A program made the translations under genes and the position numbers. Of a DNA stretch of 14,052 nt, positions 1-7,369 are shown piece by piece. A model generated the notes under the pieces. That model was not told the DNA's origin. It did no database searches and saw only the letters and a list, made by a program, of their open reading frames with translations. This stretch comes from Colivicinus sp963607765 (lineage in GTDB: Bacteria > Bacillota_I > Bacilli_A > Erysipelotrichales > Erysipelotrichaceae), in contig CAVDDT010000017.1 of the NCBI GenBank assembly GCA_963607765.1, positions 1-14,052 on the forward strand, written 5' to 3'. How positions within the stretch are numbered: the stretch's first letter is position 1; every line of letters begins with the position of its first letter.

Positions 1-99
1 CACAAAATCTAGTAATAATCCTCTATATCGTATTCACAACAAGATACAATCCATTGTTCACTATCCAAGAAGAATAAAACTATTAAAGAAAATCTAAAT

Positions 100-133
100 A
101 AACTTGTTTATATCACATTACTTAAACAAGTTT
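100..133. terminator. Hairpin, possible second terminator behind typA
   Basis: AAACTTGTTTA (100-110) pairs perfectly with TAAACAAGTTT (123-133) across a 12-base loop. Read on the minus strand it is followed by a moderately T-rich run (ATTTAGATTTTC). On the plus strand no T tract follows. It may be a back-up terminator for typA or the terminator of a gene entering from the left. Positions 1-99 hold no gene I can identify. Confidence 0.4.
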
Positions 134-149
134 AAAAGATAATATAAAA

Positions 150-180
150 AGTGTTTCAACATTCTACACATTGAAACACT
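150..180 (-). terminator. Rho-independent terminator of typA
   Basis: On the minus strand AGTGTTTCAA (180-171) pairs perfectly with TTGAAACACT (159-150) over an 11-base loop, and TTTTTATATT follows directly. The hairpin begins 11 bases after the typA stop codon, as expected for an intrinsic terminator. Confidence 0.8.
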
Positions 181-191
181 TAATAATTAAA

Positions 192-2015
192 TTAGTTAGC
201 TTTATTAACTTCTCTCATATGACGTCTTCTATCAAGATTAGTTAGATATCTCTTTCTAATTCTAATAGCGTCAGGAGTAATCTCAACAAGCTCATCATCA
301 TTGATAAACTCAAGAGCTTCCTCAAGAGAGAATTGTTTATGAGGAACAAGCTTCATAGCCTCATCATTACCGGTAGATCTAACAGCAGTCATCTTCTTAT
401 TGATAGTAGGATTAACTTCCATATCTTGCATCTTACTAGAAACACCAACGATTTGACCCTCATACACATCTTCAGCAGCACCAACAAATAATTGGCCACG
501 CTCTTGTAGATTCCACAATGAATAAGTCATAGTCTTACCAGTAGCACAAGAAATCATTGCACCATTAGTTCTCTCAGGAATTTCTCCCTTAAAAGGCTTA
601 TATTCAATAAACTTTCTAACAAGAACACCTTCACCCTTAGTTGAATTGACAAACTCACTTCTAAAGCCCATCAAACCACGAGTAGGCACATGATAAATAA
701 TCTTGGTATAAGAACCCTCATCTTCAATATCAATCATCTCACCTTTTCTTAAGTTAAGTGAATTGATAACAGTACCACTATAATCATTAGGAACTGAACA
801 AACAACTTCTTCAATAGGCTCACAAAGCTCATGATCAATTGTCTTAAAAATTACTTCAGGTCTAGAAACAGCGATTTCATAACTTTCTCTTCTCATATTC
901 TCTAAAAGAATAGACAAATGAAGTTCACCTCTACCAGAAACCTTGAAAGTATCTGTAGAATCAGTCTCCTCAACCTTTAAACCAACATTAACTTCAAGTT
1001 CTTTTTCAAGTCTTTCTCTAATATTTCTACTAGTAACATACTTGCCACTTCTACCTTGGAAAGGAGAAGAGTTTACCATAAAGTTCATAGACAAAGTAGG
1101 CTCTTCAATATCAATTTGAGGCATTGGCTCAACAACACCATTTTGACAAATAGTATCACCAATCTCAATATTATCAATACCACTAATTAATACGATATCA
1201 CCACATTGAGCTTCACTAATAGCAGTTCTCTTTAAACCTTGGTAATTATATAAATTAGCAATCTTTCTATTTTCTTTCTTAATATCACAATCACAAACAG
1301 TAACAGTCTCATTAGCCTTAATGACACCCTCATATACTCTACCAATACCGATTCTGCCAATATAGTCATCATATGCTAGAGCACTAACTTGCATCTTTAA
1401 TGGCTTGTCCATTAGATTTGGATATGGATCAACATGCTTAACAATAGTTTCAAATAAAGGAACAATATCATTATTAGTATCATCCATCTCGTATCTAACA
1501 ATACCCTCTTTGGCAATGCCATATAGTATTGGGAAATCAAGCTGGTCGTCAGTTGCCTTTAAATCAAGGAACAAATCATATACTTCATCAATAACTTGAA
1601 TAGCTCTTTGGTCCTTCTTATCAATCTTATTAATTAATAAGATAGGTCTTAAATTAGCCTCTAATGATTTCTTTAAAACGAAACGAGTTTGAGGCATAGG
1701 GCCCTCACTAGAGTCAACAAGCAAAATAACTGTATCTACAGTCTTAATGATTCTTTCTACTTCACTAGAGAAATCAGCGTGCCCTGGTGTATCAACAATA
1801 TTAATCTTATAGTCCTTATAATTTACCGAACAATTCTTGGAATAAATTGTGATACCTCTTTCTCTTTCCAAATCATTTGAATCCATTACTTGTTCTACGA
1901 TTTCATCATGATCAGAAAAAACATGTGATTGAGCTAAAAACGCATCAACCAAAGTTGATTTTCCTGCATCGACATGGGCAATAACTGCCACGTTAATAAT
2001 TTTCCTAAATTCCAT
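192..2015 (-). CDS. typA: TypA/BipA translational GTPase
   Basis: Ribosome-associated GTPase of the EF-G superfamily, involved in ribosome assembly and in adaptation to stress and low temperature (family knowledge). The protein is 607 residues, the usual TypA length. Visible G-domain motifs are G1 AHVDAGKST (about residues 13-21), the switch region with RERGITI, G3 DTPGH (75-79) and G4 NKID (129-132). EF-G-like domains and the TypA C-terminal domain follow. G1 reads HVDAGKST rather than the HVDHGKTT common in TypA; Ala at this place is normal in EF-G, so activity is not in doubt. I chose ATG at 2015 because homology starts there (MEFRKIINVAVIAHVD). A TTG 21 bases upstream lies inside the promoter spacer and is rejected. 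No Shine-Dalgarno site precedes the ATG, which lies about 2 bases from the predicted transcription start, so translation may be leaderless. Monocistronic, divergent from tRNA-Leu. Confidence 0.95.
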   Translation of the reverse strand: MEFRKIINVAVIAHVDAGKSTLVDAFLAQSHVFSDHDEIVEQVMDSNDLERERGITIYSKNCSVNYKDYKINIVDTPGHADFSSEVERIIKTVDTVILLVDSSEGPMPQTRFVLKKSLEANLRPILLINKIDKKDQRAIQVIDEVYDLFLDLKATDDQLDFPILYGIAKEGIVRYEMDDTNNDIVPLFETIVKHVDPYPNLMDKPLKMQVSALAYDDYIGRIGIGRVYEGVIKANETVTVCDCDIKKENRKIANLYNYQGLKRTAISEAQCGDIVLISGIDNIEIGDTICQNGVVEPMPQIDIEEPTLSMNFMVNSSPFQGRSGKYVTSRNIRERLEKELEVNVGLKVEETDSTDTFKVSGRGELHLSILLENMRRESYEIAVSRPEVIFKTIDHELCEPIEEVVCSVPNDYSGTVINSLNLRKGEMIDIEDEGSYTKIIYHVPTRGLMGFRSEFVNSTKGEGVLVRKFIEYKPFKGEIPERTNGAMISCATGKTMTYSLWNLQERGQLFVGAAEDVYEGQIVGVSSKMQDMEVNPTINKKMTAVRSTGNDEAMKLVPHKQFSLEEALEFINDDELVEITPDAIRIRKRYLTNLDRRRHMREVNKAN

Positions 2016-2023
2016 ACCACAAT

Positions 2024-2052
2024 ATTTTATGCGCAATAATAGCTAAGTTCAA
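2024..2052 (-). promoter_or_regulatory. typA promoter
   Basis: On the minus strand: -35 TTGAAC (2052-2047; 4 of 6 to consensus), exactly 17 bp spacer, -10 TAAAAT (2029-2024; 5 of 6). The start of transcription should fall near 2017, 2 bases before the chosen ATG. A TAAAAT on the plus strand (2054-2059) could serve the divergent tRNA gene, with transcription starting near 2066, but no good -35 box accompanies it. Confidence 0.6.
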
Positions 2053-2067
2053 GTAAAATATTAATAT

Positions 2068-2150
2068 GCACTAGTGGCGAAACTGGCAGACGCGTATGAT
2101 TCAGGTTCATATGGGAAACCGTGCAGGTTCAAATCCTGTCTAGTGCACCA
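2068..2150 (+). tRNA. tRNA-Leu, anticodon CAG
   Basis: Cloverleaf read by eye. Acceptor GCACTAG (2068-2074) pairs with CTAGTGC (2140-2146), and the CCA end is encoded. D-arm has the TGGC...GGCAGA pattern. Anticodon stem TATGA/TCATA closes the loop TTCAGGT, giving anticodon CAG, which reads leucine codon CTG. T-arm GCAGG-TTCAAAT-CCTGT. A short extra arm (GG-GAAA-CC) between the anticodon and T arms fits a class II tRNA. Total 83 bases. Its terminator follows immediately and a lipoprotein gene lies only 35 bases downstream. Confidence 0.95.
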
Positions 2151-2173
2151 AAATCACGAAAAGTGATTTTTTT
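2150..2173 (+). terminator. Rho-independent terminator of tRNA-Leu
   Basis: AAAATCAC (2150-2157) pairs with GTGATTTT (2163-2170) over a 5-base loop (GAAAA), with a run of seven T at 2167-2173. The 5' arm begins at the last base of the encoded CCA. The stem is AT-rich and short, so read-through into the next gene is plausible. Only 3 bases separate the T run from the AGGAGAGG ribosome-binding site of the lipoprotein gene. Confidence 0.8.
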
Positions 2174-2185
2174 ATAGGAGAGGAA

Positions 2186-2809
2186 ATGAAAAAACTATTA
2201 ACACTATTACTGATTAGCTCAATGTTGTTTGCCTGCTCAACTAATAAACAAGAAGAAACAGAAACTGAGTCTAATGATCAAACACAAACAGAAGAAACAA
2301 ATGAAACATATGATGTCGTAAATGCTTACTTAGAAGAAAAAAGACAATCTATCAAGGAAAGTTTCCTAACTAACAAAGAAGATGAAAATGCTAATTCTGA
2401 CGGTATAGCAGCTGTAGAAGAAATGCTAGGTGACTACCAAACGGAACTAAGTAACGAAGTAATCGATGGTGATAGCGCAACTGTTGATGTGACTGTTAAA
2501 ACATACGATATGGGCAATCTAATCAGTGAATATATTACTGACAGCATCTCTAAAGCGCTTGAATTATCTTTAGAAGATGAAGATGCTGACTATGAAAGTG
2601 CTATCGCTGAAATACTTCAAGAAAAAATAGACAACTGCAAAGCCAATGGCAAAACATATACACAAACAATAACTATCACACTACATAAAGAAGATGGTAC
2701 TTGGACTGTAGATGAAAGCGATACTCTAGATGATGCATTATCTGGTGGCATTAATGCAGCCATGGAAGAAATTAATTCCACAATCTCAGATTCAACTACA
2801 TCTGAATAA
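2186..2809 (+). CDS. Putative secreted lipoprotein, acidic, function unknown
   Basis: 207 residues. The N-terminus is a lipoprotein signal peptide: MKK, a hydrophobic stretch LLTLLLISSML, and lipobox L-F-A-C with the lipidated Cys at residue 17. A Thr/Glu/Asn-rich linker of about 25 residues follows, then an acidic folded part with alternating predicted strands and helices (for example SATVDVTVKTYD and TYTQTITITLHKEDGTWTVDE). The pattern of a helix bundle followed by strands that end in DGTWTVDE resembles small NTF2-like lipoprotein domains of Firmicutes such as the DUF4878/DUF5105 type; I cannot confirm the family. It should be anchored on the outer face of the membrane. Ribosome-binding site AGGAGAGG (2176-2183). 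No promoter fits between the tRNA terminator and the start codon, so expression may depend on read-through from tRNA-Leu. A strong terminator follows. Confidence 0.85.
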   Translation: MKKLLTLLLISSMLFACSTNKQEETETESNDQTQTEETNETYDVVNAYLEEKRQSIKESFLTNKEDENANSDGIAAVEEMLGDYQTELSNEVIDGDSATVDVTVKTYDMGNLISEYITDSISKALELSLEDEDADYESAIAEILQEKIDNCKANGKTYTQTITITLHKEDGTWTVDESDTLDDALSGGINAAMEEINSTISDSTTSE

Positions 2810-2813
2810 GATT

Positions 2814-2845
2814 AAGTTCCTTATATAAATATAGGGAACTTTTTT
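2814..2845 (+). terminator. Strong rho-independent terminator of the lipoprotein gene
   Basis: AAGTTCCTTATA (2814-2825) pairs with TATAGGGAACTT (2830-2841), 12 bp with one G-U pair, closed by a 4-base loop and followed by a T run (2840-2845). The 3' arm is also the first half-site of the repeat array in front of the Fic gene. Confidence 0.85.
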
Positions 2846-2930
2846 AATTAATCGACATACAAAAGTTCCCTAATTGATATTCAAAATCTAGGGAACTTTT
2901 ATTATAATAAAAACAGCAAAAGTTCCCTAG
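2832..2930. repeat. Two copies of a spaced inverted repeat, 57-bp period, in front of the Fic gene
   Basis: The unit TAGGGAACTTTT, 17 other bases, AAAAGTTCCCTA occurs at 2832-2872 and again at 2889-2929, exactly 57 bases apart. The 12-base arms are identical in both copies while the 17-base spacers and the 16 bases between copies differ. The second copy extends by one pair (C2888/G2930). In single-stranded RNA, neighbouring arms could form mutually exclusive hairpins (2832-2872, 2861-2900 or 2888-2930). As DNA, the second copy surrounds the -10 box of the Fic promoter, which suggests an operator. The last arm ends 1 base before the ribosome-binding site. Confidence 0.85.
2880..2908 (+). promoter_or_regulatory. 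Promoter of the Fic gene
   Basis: -35 TTCAAA (2880-2885; 4 of 6), 17 bp spacer, -10 TATAAT (2903-2908; perfect). Transcription should start near 2915. Repeat arm 2889-2900 lies in the spacer and arm 2918-2930 in the initially transcribed region, so a protein bound to both arms would block this promoter. Ribosome-binding site AAAGGAG is at 2931-2937. Confidence 0.6.
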
Positions 2931-2945
2931 AAAGGAGAAAATATT

Positions 2946-3881
2946 ATGAACGAATTAATAGAAGCTCAAGAACTAATAAAACAAAAAGCAGAATTGCAAG
3001 CAAGATTAAATCTAATACCATATGATGGTTCTCCAGAAATAAAACAACAAAACGATAAAAAATATTTATATATTAGAAAAAGAATCGCTGGAAAACTAAC
3101 TTCTACTTATGTAGATGTGTACTCGGATGAACTATTTCAATTGCTCCTTAAAAACGCTAAAGAAGCAAAAGAATTAAAAAAACAAATTAGACTAATTGAA
3201 AAAGAATTAGCTAATATTGGATATAGAGAATTAGAACTCTCAAATAGAATCTATCAAAATATCGATTTTGCTCGTTCAAACATGAAATCCAACATTTATG
3301 ATCAAGCTGTATTAGAAGGGGTGGGTACATCCTTCCCTCAAACAGAAGAAATTATTGAAAATGGAATAGTAAATGGAGTAAAAGCTAGTGATGTCCAAAA
3401 AATATTAAACCTTAAACATGCTTGGGAATTTATTTTAGATAAGGATGTTATCCAAAGTGAATCAAATTTTTATATGATTTGTCACATTGCTAAAATAGTA
3501 AATGAAGGATTCTATATAAATGGTGGATCAATTCGCAATGTACCAGTCACAATTGGTGGAAGCAGTTATATCTCTCTTCTTCCAATTGAAAACATAGTTA
3601 AAGAATCAATCGAAGATATACTTAATTCAAAAAAAGAAGCAATCGACATTGCTATTGAGTTATGTATGTACTCAATGAAAACACAAATTTTTATCGATGG
3701 AAATAAAAGAGCAGCTGTAATATTTGCGAATCACTATTTAATAGCTCATGGACAAGGCTTTCTAGTCATCCCAGAAAAAGAAGTGCCTGCATTTAAAAAA
3801 CTATTAATTAGATATTATGAAGGAGAAGAAATTTCAACCATTAGTAGATTCTTAAAAGAAAAGTGTTGGAAAAACTTTTAA
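2946..3881 (+). CDS. Fic-family protein with altered active-site motif
   Basis: 311 residues. Residues 1-95 are helical and charged with coiled-coil character (two LIEAQELIKQKAELQ-like stretches around KYLYIRKRIAGKLTSTYVD and the DELFQLL helix). The Fic fold follows: the YDQAVLEGVGTSFPQTEEI helix (about 118-136), the flap GGSIRNVPVTIGGSSYISLLP (193-213) and the core motif at 247-255. Active Fic enzymes transfer AMP or phosphate to target proteins using HxFx(D/E)GN(G/K)R. Here the motif reads QIFIDGNKR, so the catalytic His is Gln (codon CAA, 3684-3686), while Phe, Asp-Gly-Asn, Lys and Arg are kept. The inhibitory motif (S/T)xxxE(G/N) is also altered: Gln120 stands at the Ser/Thr place and E124-G125 is kept. 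No antitoxin gene is adjacent. Ribosome-binding site AAAGGAG is 8 bases from ATG. The promoter lies inside an operator-like repeat. Fic membership is firm; activity is doubtful. Confidence 0.9.
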   Translation: MNELIEAQELIKQKAELQARLNLIPYDGSPEIKQQNDKKYLYIRKRIAGKLTSTYVDVYSDELFQLLLKNAKEAKELKKQIRLIEKELANIGYRELELSNRIYQNIDFARSNMKSNIYDQAVLEGVGTSFPQTEEIIENGIVNGVKASDVQKILNLKHAWEFILDKDVIQSESNFYMICHIAKIVNEGFYINGGSIRNVPVTIGGSSYISLLPIENIVKESIEDILNSKKEAIDIAIELCMYSMKTQIFIDGNKRAAVIFANHYLIAHGQGFLVIPEKEVPAFKKLLIRYYEGEEISTISRFLKEKCWKNF

Positions 3882-3913
3882 AAAGCTTTCGATTTTGAAT
3901 CTCGAAAGCTTTT
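3881..3913. terminator. Bidirectional terminator between the Fic gene and the ABC exporter
   Basis: AAAAGCTTTCGA (3881-3892) pairs perfectly with TCGAAAGCTTTT (3902-3913) over a 9-base loop. On the plus strand TTTTATTTTTT runs to 3920; on the minus strand the stem ends in five T (3884-3880). It starts at the last base of the Fic stop codon and lies 5 bases past the exporter stop codon, serving both convergent genes. Confidence 0.85.
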
Positions 3914-3918
3914 ATTTT

Positions 3919-5655
3919 TTATTCATCGCCTTTCACAAATTGTGAATTATATAAATTAGTATAGAAACCATTCTTAGCTAGAAGCTCTTCATGATTGCCT
4001 TTTTCAATAATGTGTCCATCTTTCATTACTAGAATCATATCTGCATTTCTAATAGTAGAAAGTCTATGAGCGACCACAAAACTTGTTCTACCTTGCATAA
4101 GCTTATCAAAAGCACTTTGAACTTGTAACTCAGTACGAGTATCGATAGAACTTGTTGCCTCATCAAGAATAAGCATTGGCGGCAAAGCTAGCATAACTCT
4201 TGTGATACATAGAAGCTGCTTTTGCCCACTAGACAAGGAATCATCATTAATCTCACTGTCTAAACCCTTAGGCAATAATTTAATAAATTCATATGCATGT
4301 GCATTCTTACATGCCTCAATAATTTCCTCTTCACTAGCTTCAGGCTTACCTAAAGTAATATTTTCTCTAACCGTGCCCTCTTTAATCCAAGTCTCTTGCA
4401 AGACCATGCCATAGTTTTCTCTTAAACTCTTACGTGTAACATCCTTGATATTCTTATCATCAACACTAATTGTTCCGCTATTCACATCATAGAATCTCAT
4501 TAGCAAATTAATGAAAGTAGTTTTACCACAACCAGTAGGGCCAACAATCGCGACGCTTTCTCCCCTATCAACATGTAAAGAAAAATCTTCAATTAAAGGA
4601 ACATCTTTGTTGTATCTAAAACAAACATTATTAATATCAACCTTGCCCTCAACATTAGCTAAAATATCGCTATTTTCCTTTACTTCACTATCTTCTTCAA
4701 TTAGTTCAAAGACTCTATCTGCACAAACAAGCGCATTAGAAAGTTCTGTAACTACTGAACTAATATCATTAAAAGGCTTCATATATTGGTTGGCATAAGA
4801 CAACAATACAGTTAGACCGCCAACTGTAAGATGACCATTTAAAATTAGATAAGACCCAAACAAAGCTACTGCAGCATAAATAAGTGAATTAACAGCTCTT
4901 GTGCAAGGATTAGTTAAACTAGAAAAGAAAGTAGCCATCGTTGAATAGTTACATAATTCATCATTTATTTCTCTAAAATGATTACTAGCCCTATCTTCAT
5001 AACCAAAAGCCTTAACGATCTTCTCGCCACCAATCATCTCATCGATATAAGAAGTTTCCTTACCCCTTGTTTCATTTTGTTTTCTAAACAAAGTATAGCT
5101 TTTAGAAGCGATAAACTTCGCAACCAAGAAACTAAGAGGTGTTAAAACAATCACTAGAAGTGTAACAACTAAAGACTTTTTAAACATAAACACAAGTGTT
5201 GCGATAATAGTTACTACACCAGAAAATAATTGTGTTAAACCAAGTAAAAGGCCATCAGCTAATTGATCAACATCGCCAATCATTCTTTGAACAATATCGC
5301 CAGTGCTCTTAGTATCAATATAGCTTAGTGGCAAACTTTGAATCTTAACGATTGCCTTATTTCTAATATTCTTAACAACATTATAAGTAACCTTATTATT
5401 AATTACATTCATAATCCAAGTAAGAAGACTATCAACTAGAATTAAAATAGTAATAATTTTTAATAAATTTAATAAAGAAACATAGTCAATCTTATCAACA
5501 ATCATATCGATTCCATCACCAAACAAAATGGGAATATATAAAGTTAATAAAACGGTAATAATCGACAGCAAAATAGAGAAAAACAACAAGAACTTGTAGT
5601 TTCCTATTTCCTTTAAAACTCTCTTGAAAGAAGAAAAAGAAAATTTCTTAGTCAT
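3919..5655 (-). CDS. ABC exporter half-transporter, subunit with canonical ATPase motifs
   Basis: 578 residues: about six membrane segments (residues 15-310), then an ATP-binding domain. Walker A GPTGCGKTT (372-380), Walker B LILDE with catalytic Glu499 and His530 of the H-loop (VVAHRLSTI) are intact. The signature reads LSSGQ (474-478) instead of LSGGQ. Together with its partner it should form a heterodimeric exporter of the TM287/288, LmrCD or YheHI kind. The substrate cannot be told; lipids, peptides or drugs are possible. I start it at ATG 5655 rather than an upstream in-frame codon at 5712, because GGGGGA lies about 8 bases before 5655 and homology begins there. It overlaps the end of the partner gene by 8 bases, so the pair is translationally coupled. 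The shared bidirectional terminator lies directly downstream. Confidence 0.93.
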   Translation of the reverse strand: MTKKFSFSSFKRVLKEIGNYKFLLFFSILLSIITVLLTLYIPILFGDGIDMIVDKIDYVSLLNLLKIITILILVDSLLTWIMNVINNKVTYNVVKNIRNKAIVKIQSLPLSYIDTKSTGDIVQRMIGDVDQLADGLLLGLTQLFSGVVTIIATLVFMFKKSLVVTLLVIVLTPLSFLVAKFIASKSYTLFRKQNETRGKETSYIDEMIGGEKIVKAFGYEDRASNHFREINDELCNYSTMATFFSSLTNPCTRAVNSLIYAAVALFGSYLILNGHLTVGGLTVLLSYANQYMKPFNDISSVVTELSNALVCADRVFELIEEDSEVKENSDILANVEGKVDINNVCFRYNKDVPLIEDFSLHVDRGESVAIVGPTGCGKTTFINLLMRFYDVNSGTISVDDKNIKDVTRKSLRENYGMVLQETWIKEGTVRENITLGKPEASEEEIIEACKNAHAYEFIKLLPKGLDSEINDDSLSSGQKQLLCITRVMLALPPMLILDEATSSIDTRTELQVQSAFDKLMQGRTSFVVAHRLSTIRNADMILVMKDGHIIEKGNHEELLAKNGFYTNLYNSQFVKGDE

Positions 5656-7369
5656 TTGTTTCCCCCTTCTCATCTGGATATTGAGAATAATAAATTTCCT
5701 TATAAGTCTCACAATCCTTAATTAAACTATCATGGTTACCAAAACCAACCATTTTGCCATCTTCAAGAACTAAAATCTTATCAGCATGTTTAATGGTAGA
5801 AGCACGTTGAGAAACATTAACAATCGTCTTATGAAGACTATTTAAAGCCTTTCTTAGTTTAGCTTCAGTCGCATAATCAAGAGCACTAAAAGAATCATCC
5901 AAAATAACAATTTCACTATCTTTAAGTAAAGCCCTAGCTATTGTCATTCTCTGTTTTTGGCCACCTGATAAATTCTTGCCGCCTTGCTCAATCAGGCAAT
6001 CAAGTTCTCCCTCTTTGCCCTTAACAATCTCGCTAGCTTGAGCGATATCTAAAGCTCTCCAAATTTCTTCATCACTAGCATCTTCCTTAGAAACTTTTAA
6101 ATTATTTCTAATGGTATCTTTAAATAAAACAGCCTTTTGAGGAACAATGCCAATTTTATCTAAAAGAACACCTTCCTTGTATTCCTTAACATTAACGCCA
6201 TTCACATAAACAGCACCACTACTTGCATCATAGAATCTTGCGATAAGATTAACTAGCGTAGTCTTTCCACAACCAGTAGGACCAATAATACCAAGCGTCT
6301 CACCCTTCTTTAAAGAAAAAGAAATATTAGTTAAACAAGGAAGAGAATCGGCATACGCAAATTCCACATTATCAAATCTAATAGCTTCATCACTATCGCC
6401 ATCTTCTATTTCACCATAAGTCATACTAGATTCTTGTTCAAGAATATTCTTAGTTCTACTTAAACACGCAAGAGACTTATCAATAGTAATGATTAAGTTA
6501 GCCATCTTTACTAGTTCAACAACTATTTGAGCCATATAGTTATATAAAGCAACCACATTACCCTGACTAATTTGGCCAATTTCCACTCTAATAGCACCAG
6601 CATAAATCAACACCACCGTAGCAATATTAATTAGAATATAAGTAAGAGGATTAGTTAAAGCACTCAAGAAACCAACTCTATTATTTTCACTAGTTAAAAT
6701 TTCATTTTGCTTAGTAAACTCATCAACTTCCTTATCTTCAATTCTAAAAGCTCTAATTACTCTAATACCAATTAAATTCTCACGTGTCTTACTTAATAAG
6801 CCATCAAGAGCCTTTTGAACCTTTTTAAATAAAGGAATGCTCTTTATCATAATAAAGAACACCACAAGACATAATAAAGGAATAACTACCGCAAAAATAA
6901 GTCCACACTTAACATCAATAGTAAAAGCCATAATCATTGCCCCAAAGACAATGAAAGGACTTCTTAAAAGAAGCCTCAACGCTAAATTTAAACCATTTTG
7001 AATTTGATTAGTGTCACTTGTCATACGCGTAATCAAAGTATCCGCACCAATCTTATCCAATTCTCTATAAGATAAAGTTTGAATGTGATCAAATAGTGCT
7101 TGTCTTAATTTTGTCGTATAGCCGATTGAAGCCTTGGCCGCAAAATATTGGGCAACAATGCTACATCCCAAGCCAACAAGAGCCAACACTATTAATAAGA
7201 CAAATCTTCTAATTATTAAATTAAAGTCATTGTTAGCTATACCATCATTTATAATTGATGCCACAACCAGTGGAACAAACAAATCAAACAAAGCTTCAAG
7301 AAGCTTAAACAAAGGGGCTAAAATACTCTCTTTTTTATAGTCCCTTAAATACACTAACATCTTTTTCAT
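5648..7369 (-). CDS. ABC exporter half-transporter, subunit with degenerate ATP site
   Basis: 573 residues: about six membrane segments (residues 15-300), then an ATP-binding domain. Walker A GPTGCGKTT (363-371) and signature LSGGQ (467-471) are canonical. The Walker B motif ends in Asp492 where the catalytic Glu should be (ILDDS), and the H-loop His is Gln521 (VSQRAST). These two changes mark the non-catalytic site in heterodimeric exporters. The partner's LSSGQ signature would complete this same degenerate site, while this subunit's intact LSGGQ serves the partner's catalytic site. First gene of the pair. No Shine-Dalgarno site precedes ATG 7369; a TACAAT -10-like box (7383-7378) ends 8 bases before the ATG. 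A later start at Met4 is possible. Whether it has its own promoter or is read from the dehydrogenase locus is unclear. Confidence 0.93.
   Translation of the reverse strand: MKKMLVYLRDYKKESILAPLFKLLEALFDLFVPLVVASIINDGIANNDFNLIIRRFVLLIVLALVGLGCSIVAQYFAAKASIGYTTKLRQALFDHIQTLSYRELDKIGADTLITRMTSDTNQIQNGLNLALRLLLRSPFIVFGAMIMAFTIDVKCGLIFAVVIPLLCLVVFFIMIKSIPLFKKVQKALDGLLSKTRENLIGIRVIRAFRIEDKEVDEFTKQNEILTSENNRVGFLSALTNPLTYILINIATVVLIYAGAIRVEIGQISQGNVVALYNYMAQIVVELVKMANLIITIDKSLACLSRTKNILEQESSMTYGEIEDGDSDEAIRFDNVEFAYADSLPCLTNISFSLKKGETLGIIGPTGCGKTTLVNLIARFYDASSGAVYVNGVNVKEYKEGVLLDKIGIVPQKAVLFKDTIRNNLKVSKEDASDEEIWRALDIAQASEIVKGKEGELDCLIEQGGKNLSGGQKQRMTIARALLKDSEIVILDDSFSALDYATEAKLRKALNSLHKTIVNVSQRASTIKHADKILVLEDGKMVGFGNHDSLIKDCETYKEIYYSQYPDEKGETND

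Noticed and set aside
2..97. Open frames on the plus strand running in from the left edge (stops at 76-78 and 95-97), possibly the end of a gene
   Set aside because: Two different frames are open over this short stretch and neither translation is recognisable, so no coding call is justified.
2034..2036. TTG as an upstream start for typA (adds 7 residues)
   Set aside because: It lies in the spacer of the predicted promoter, has no ribosome-binding site, and homology begins at ATG 2015.
2814..2930. CRISPR-like or type III toxin-antitoxin RNA repeats in front of the Fic gene
   Set aside because: The arms are inverted, only two units exist, spacers are non-uniform in role, and Fic proteins are not the toxins of type III systems. 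A promoter operator or RNA switch fits better.
5656..5712. 19-residue longer start for the second exporter subunit
   Set aside because: The extra residues come from the overlap with the partner gene; ATG 5655 has a GGGGGA site and matches where the family begins.
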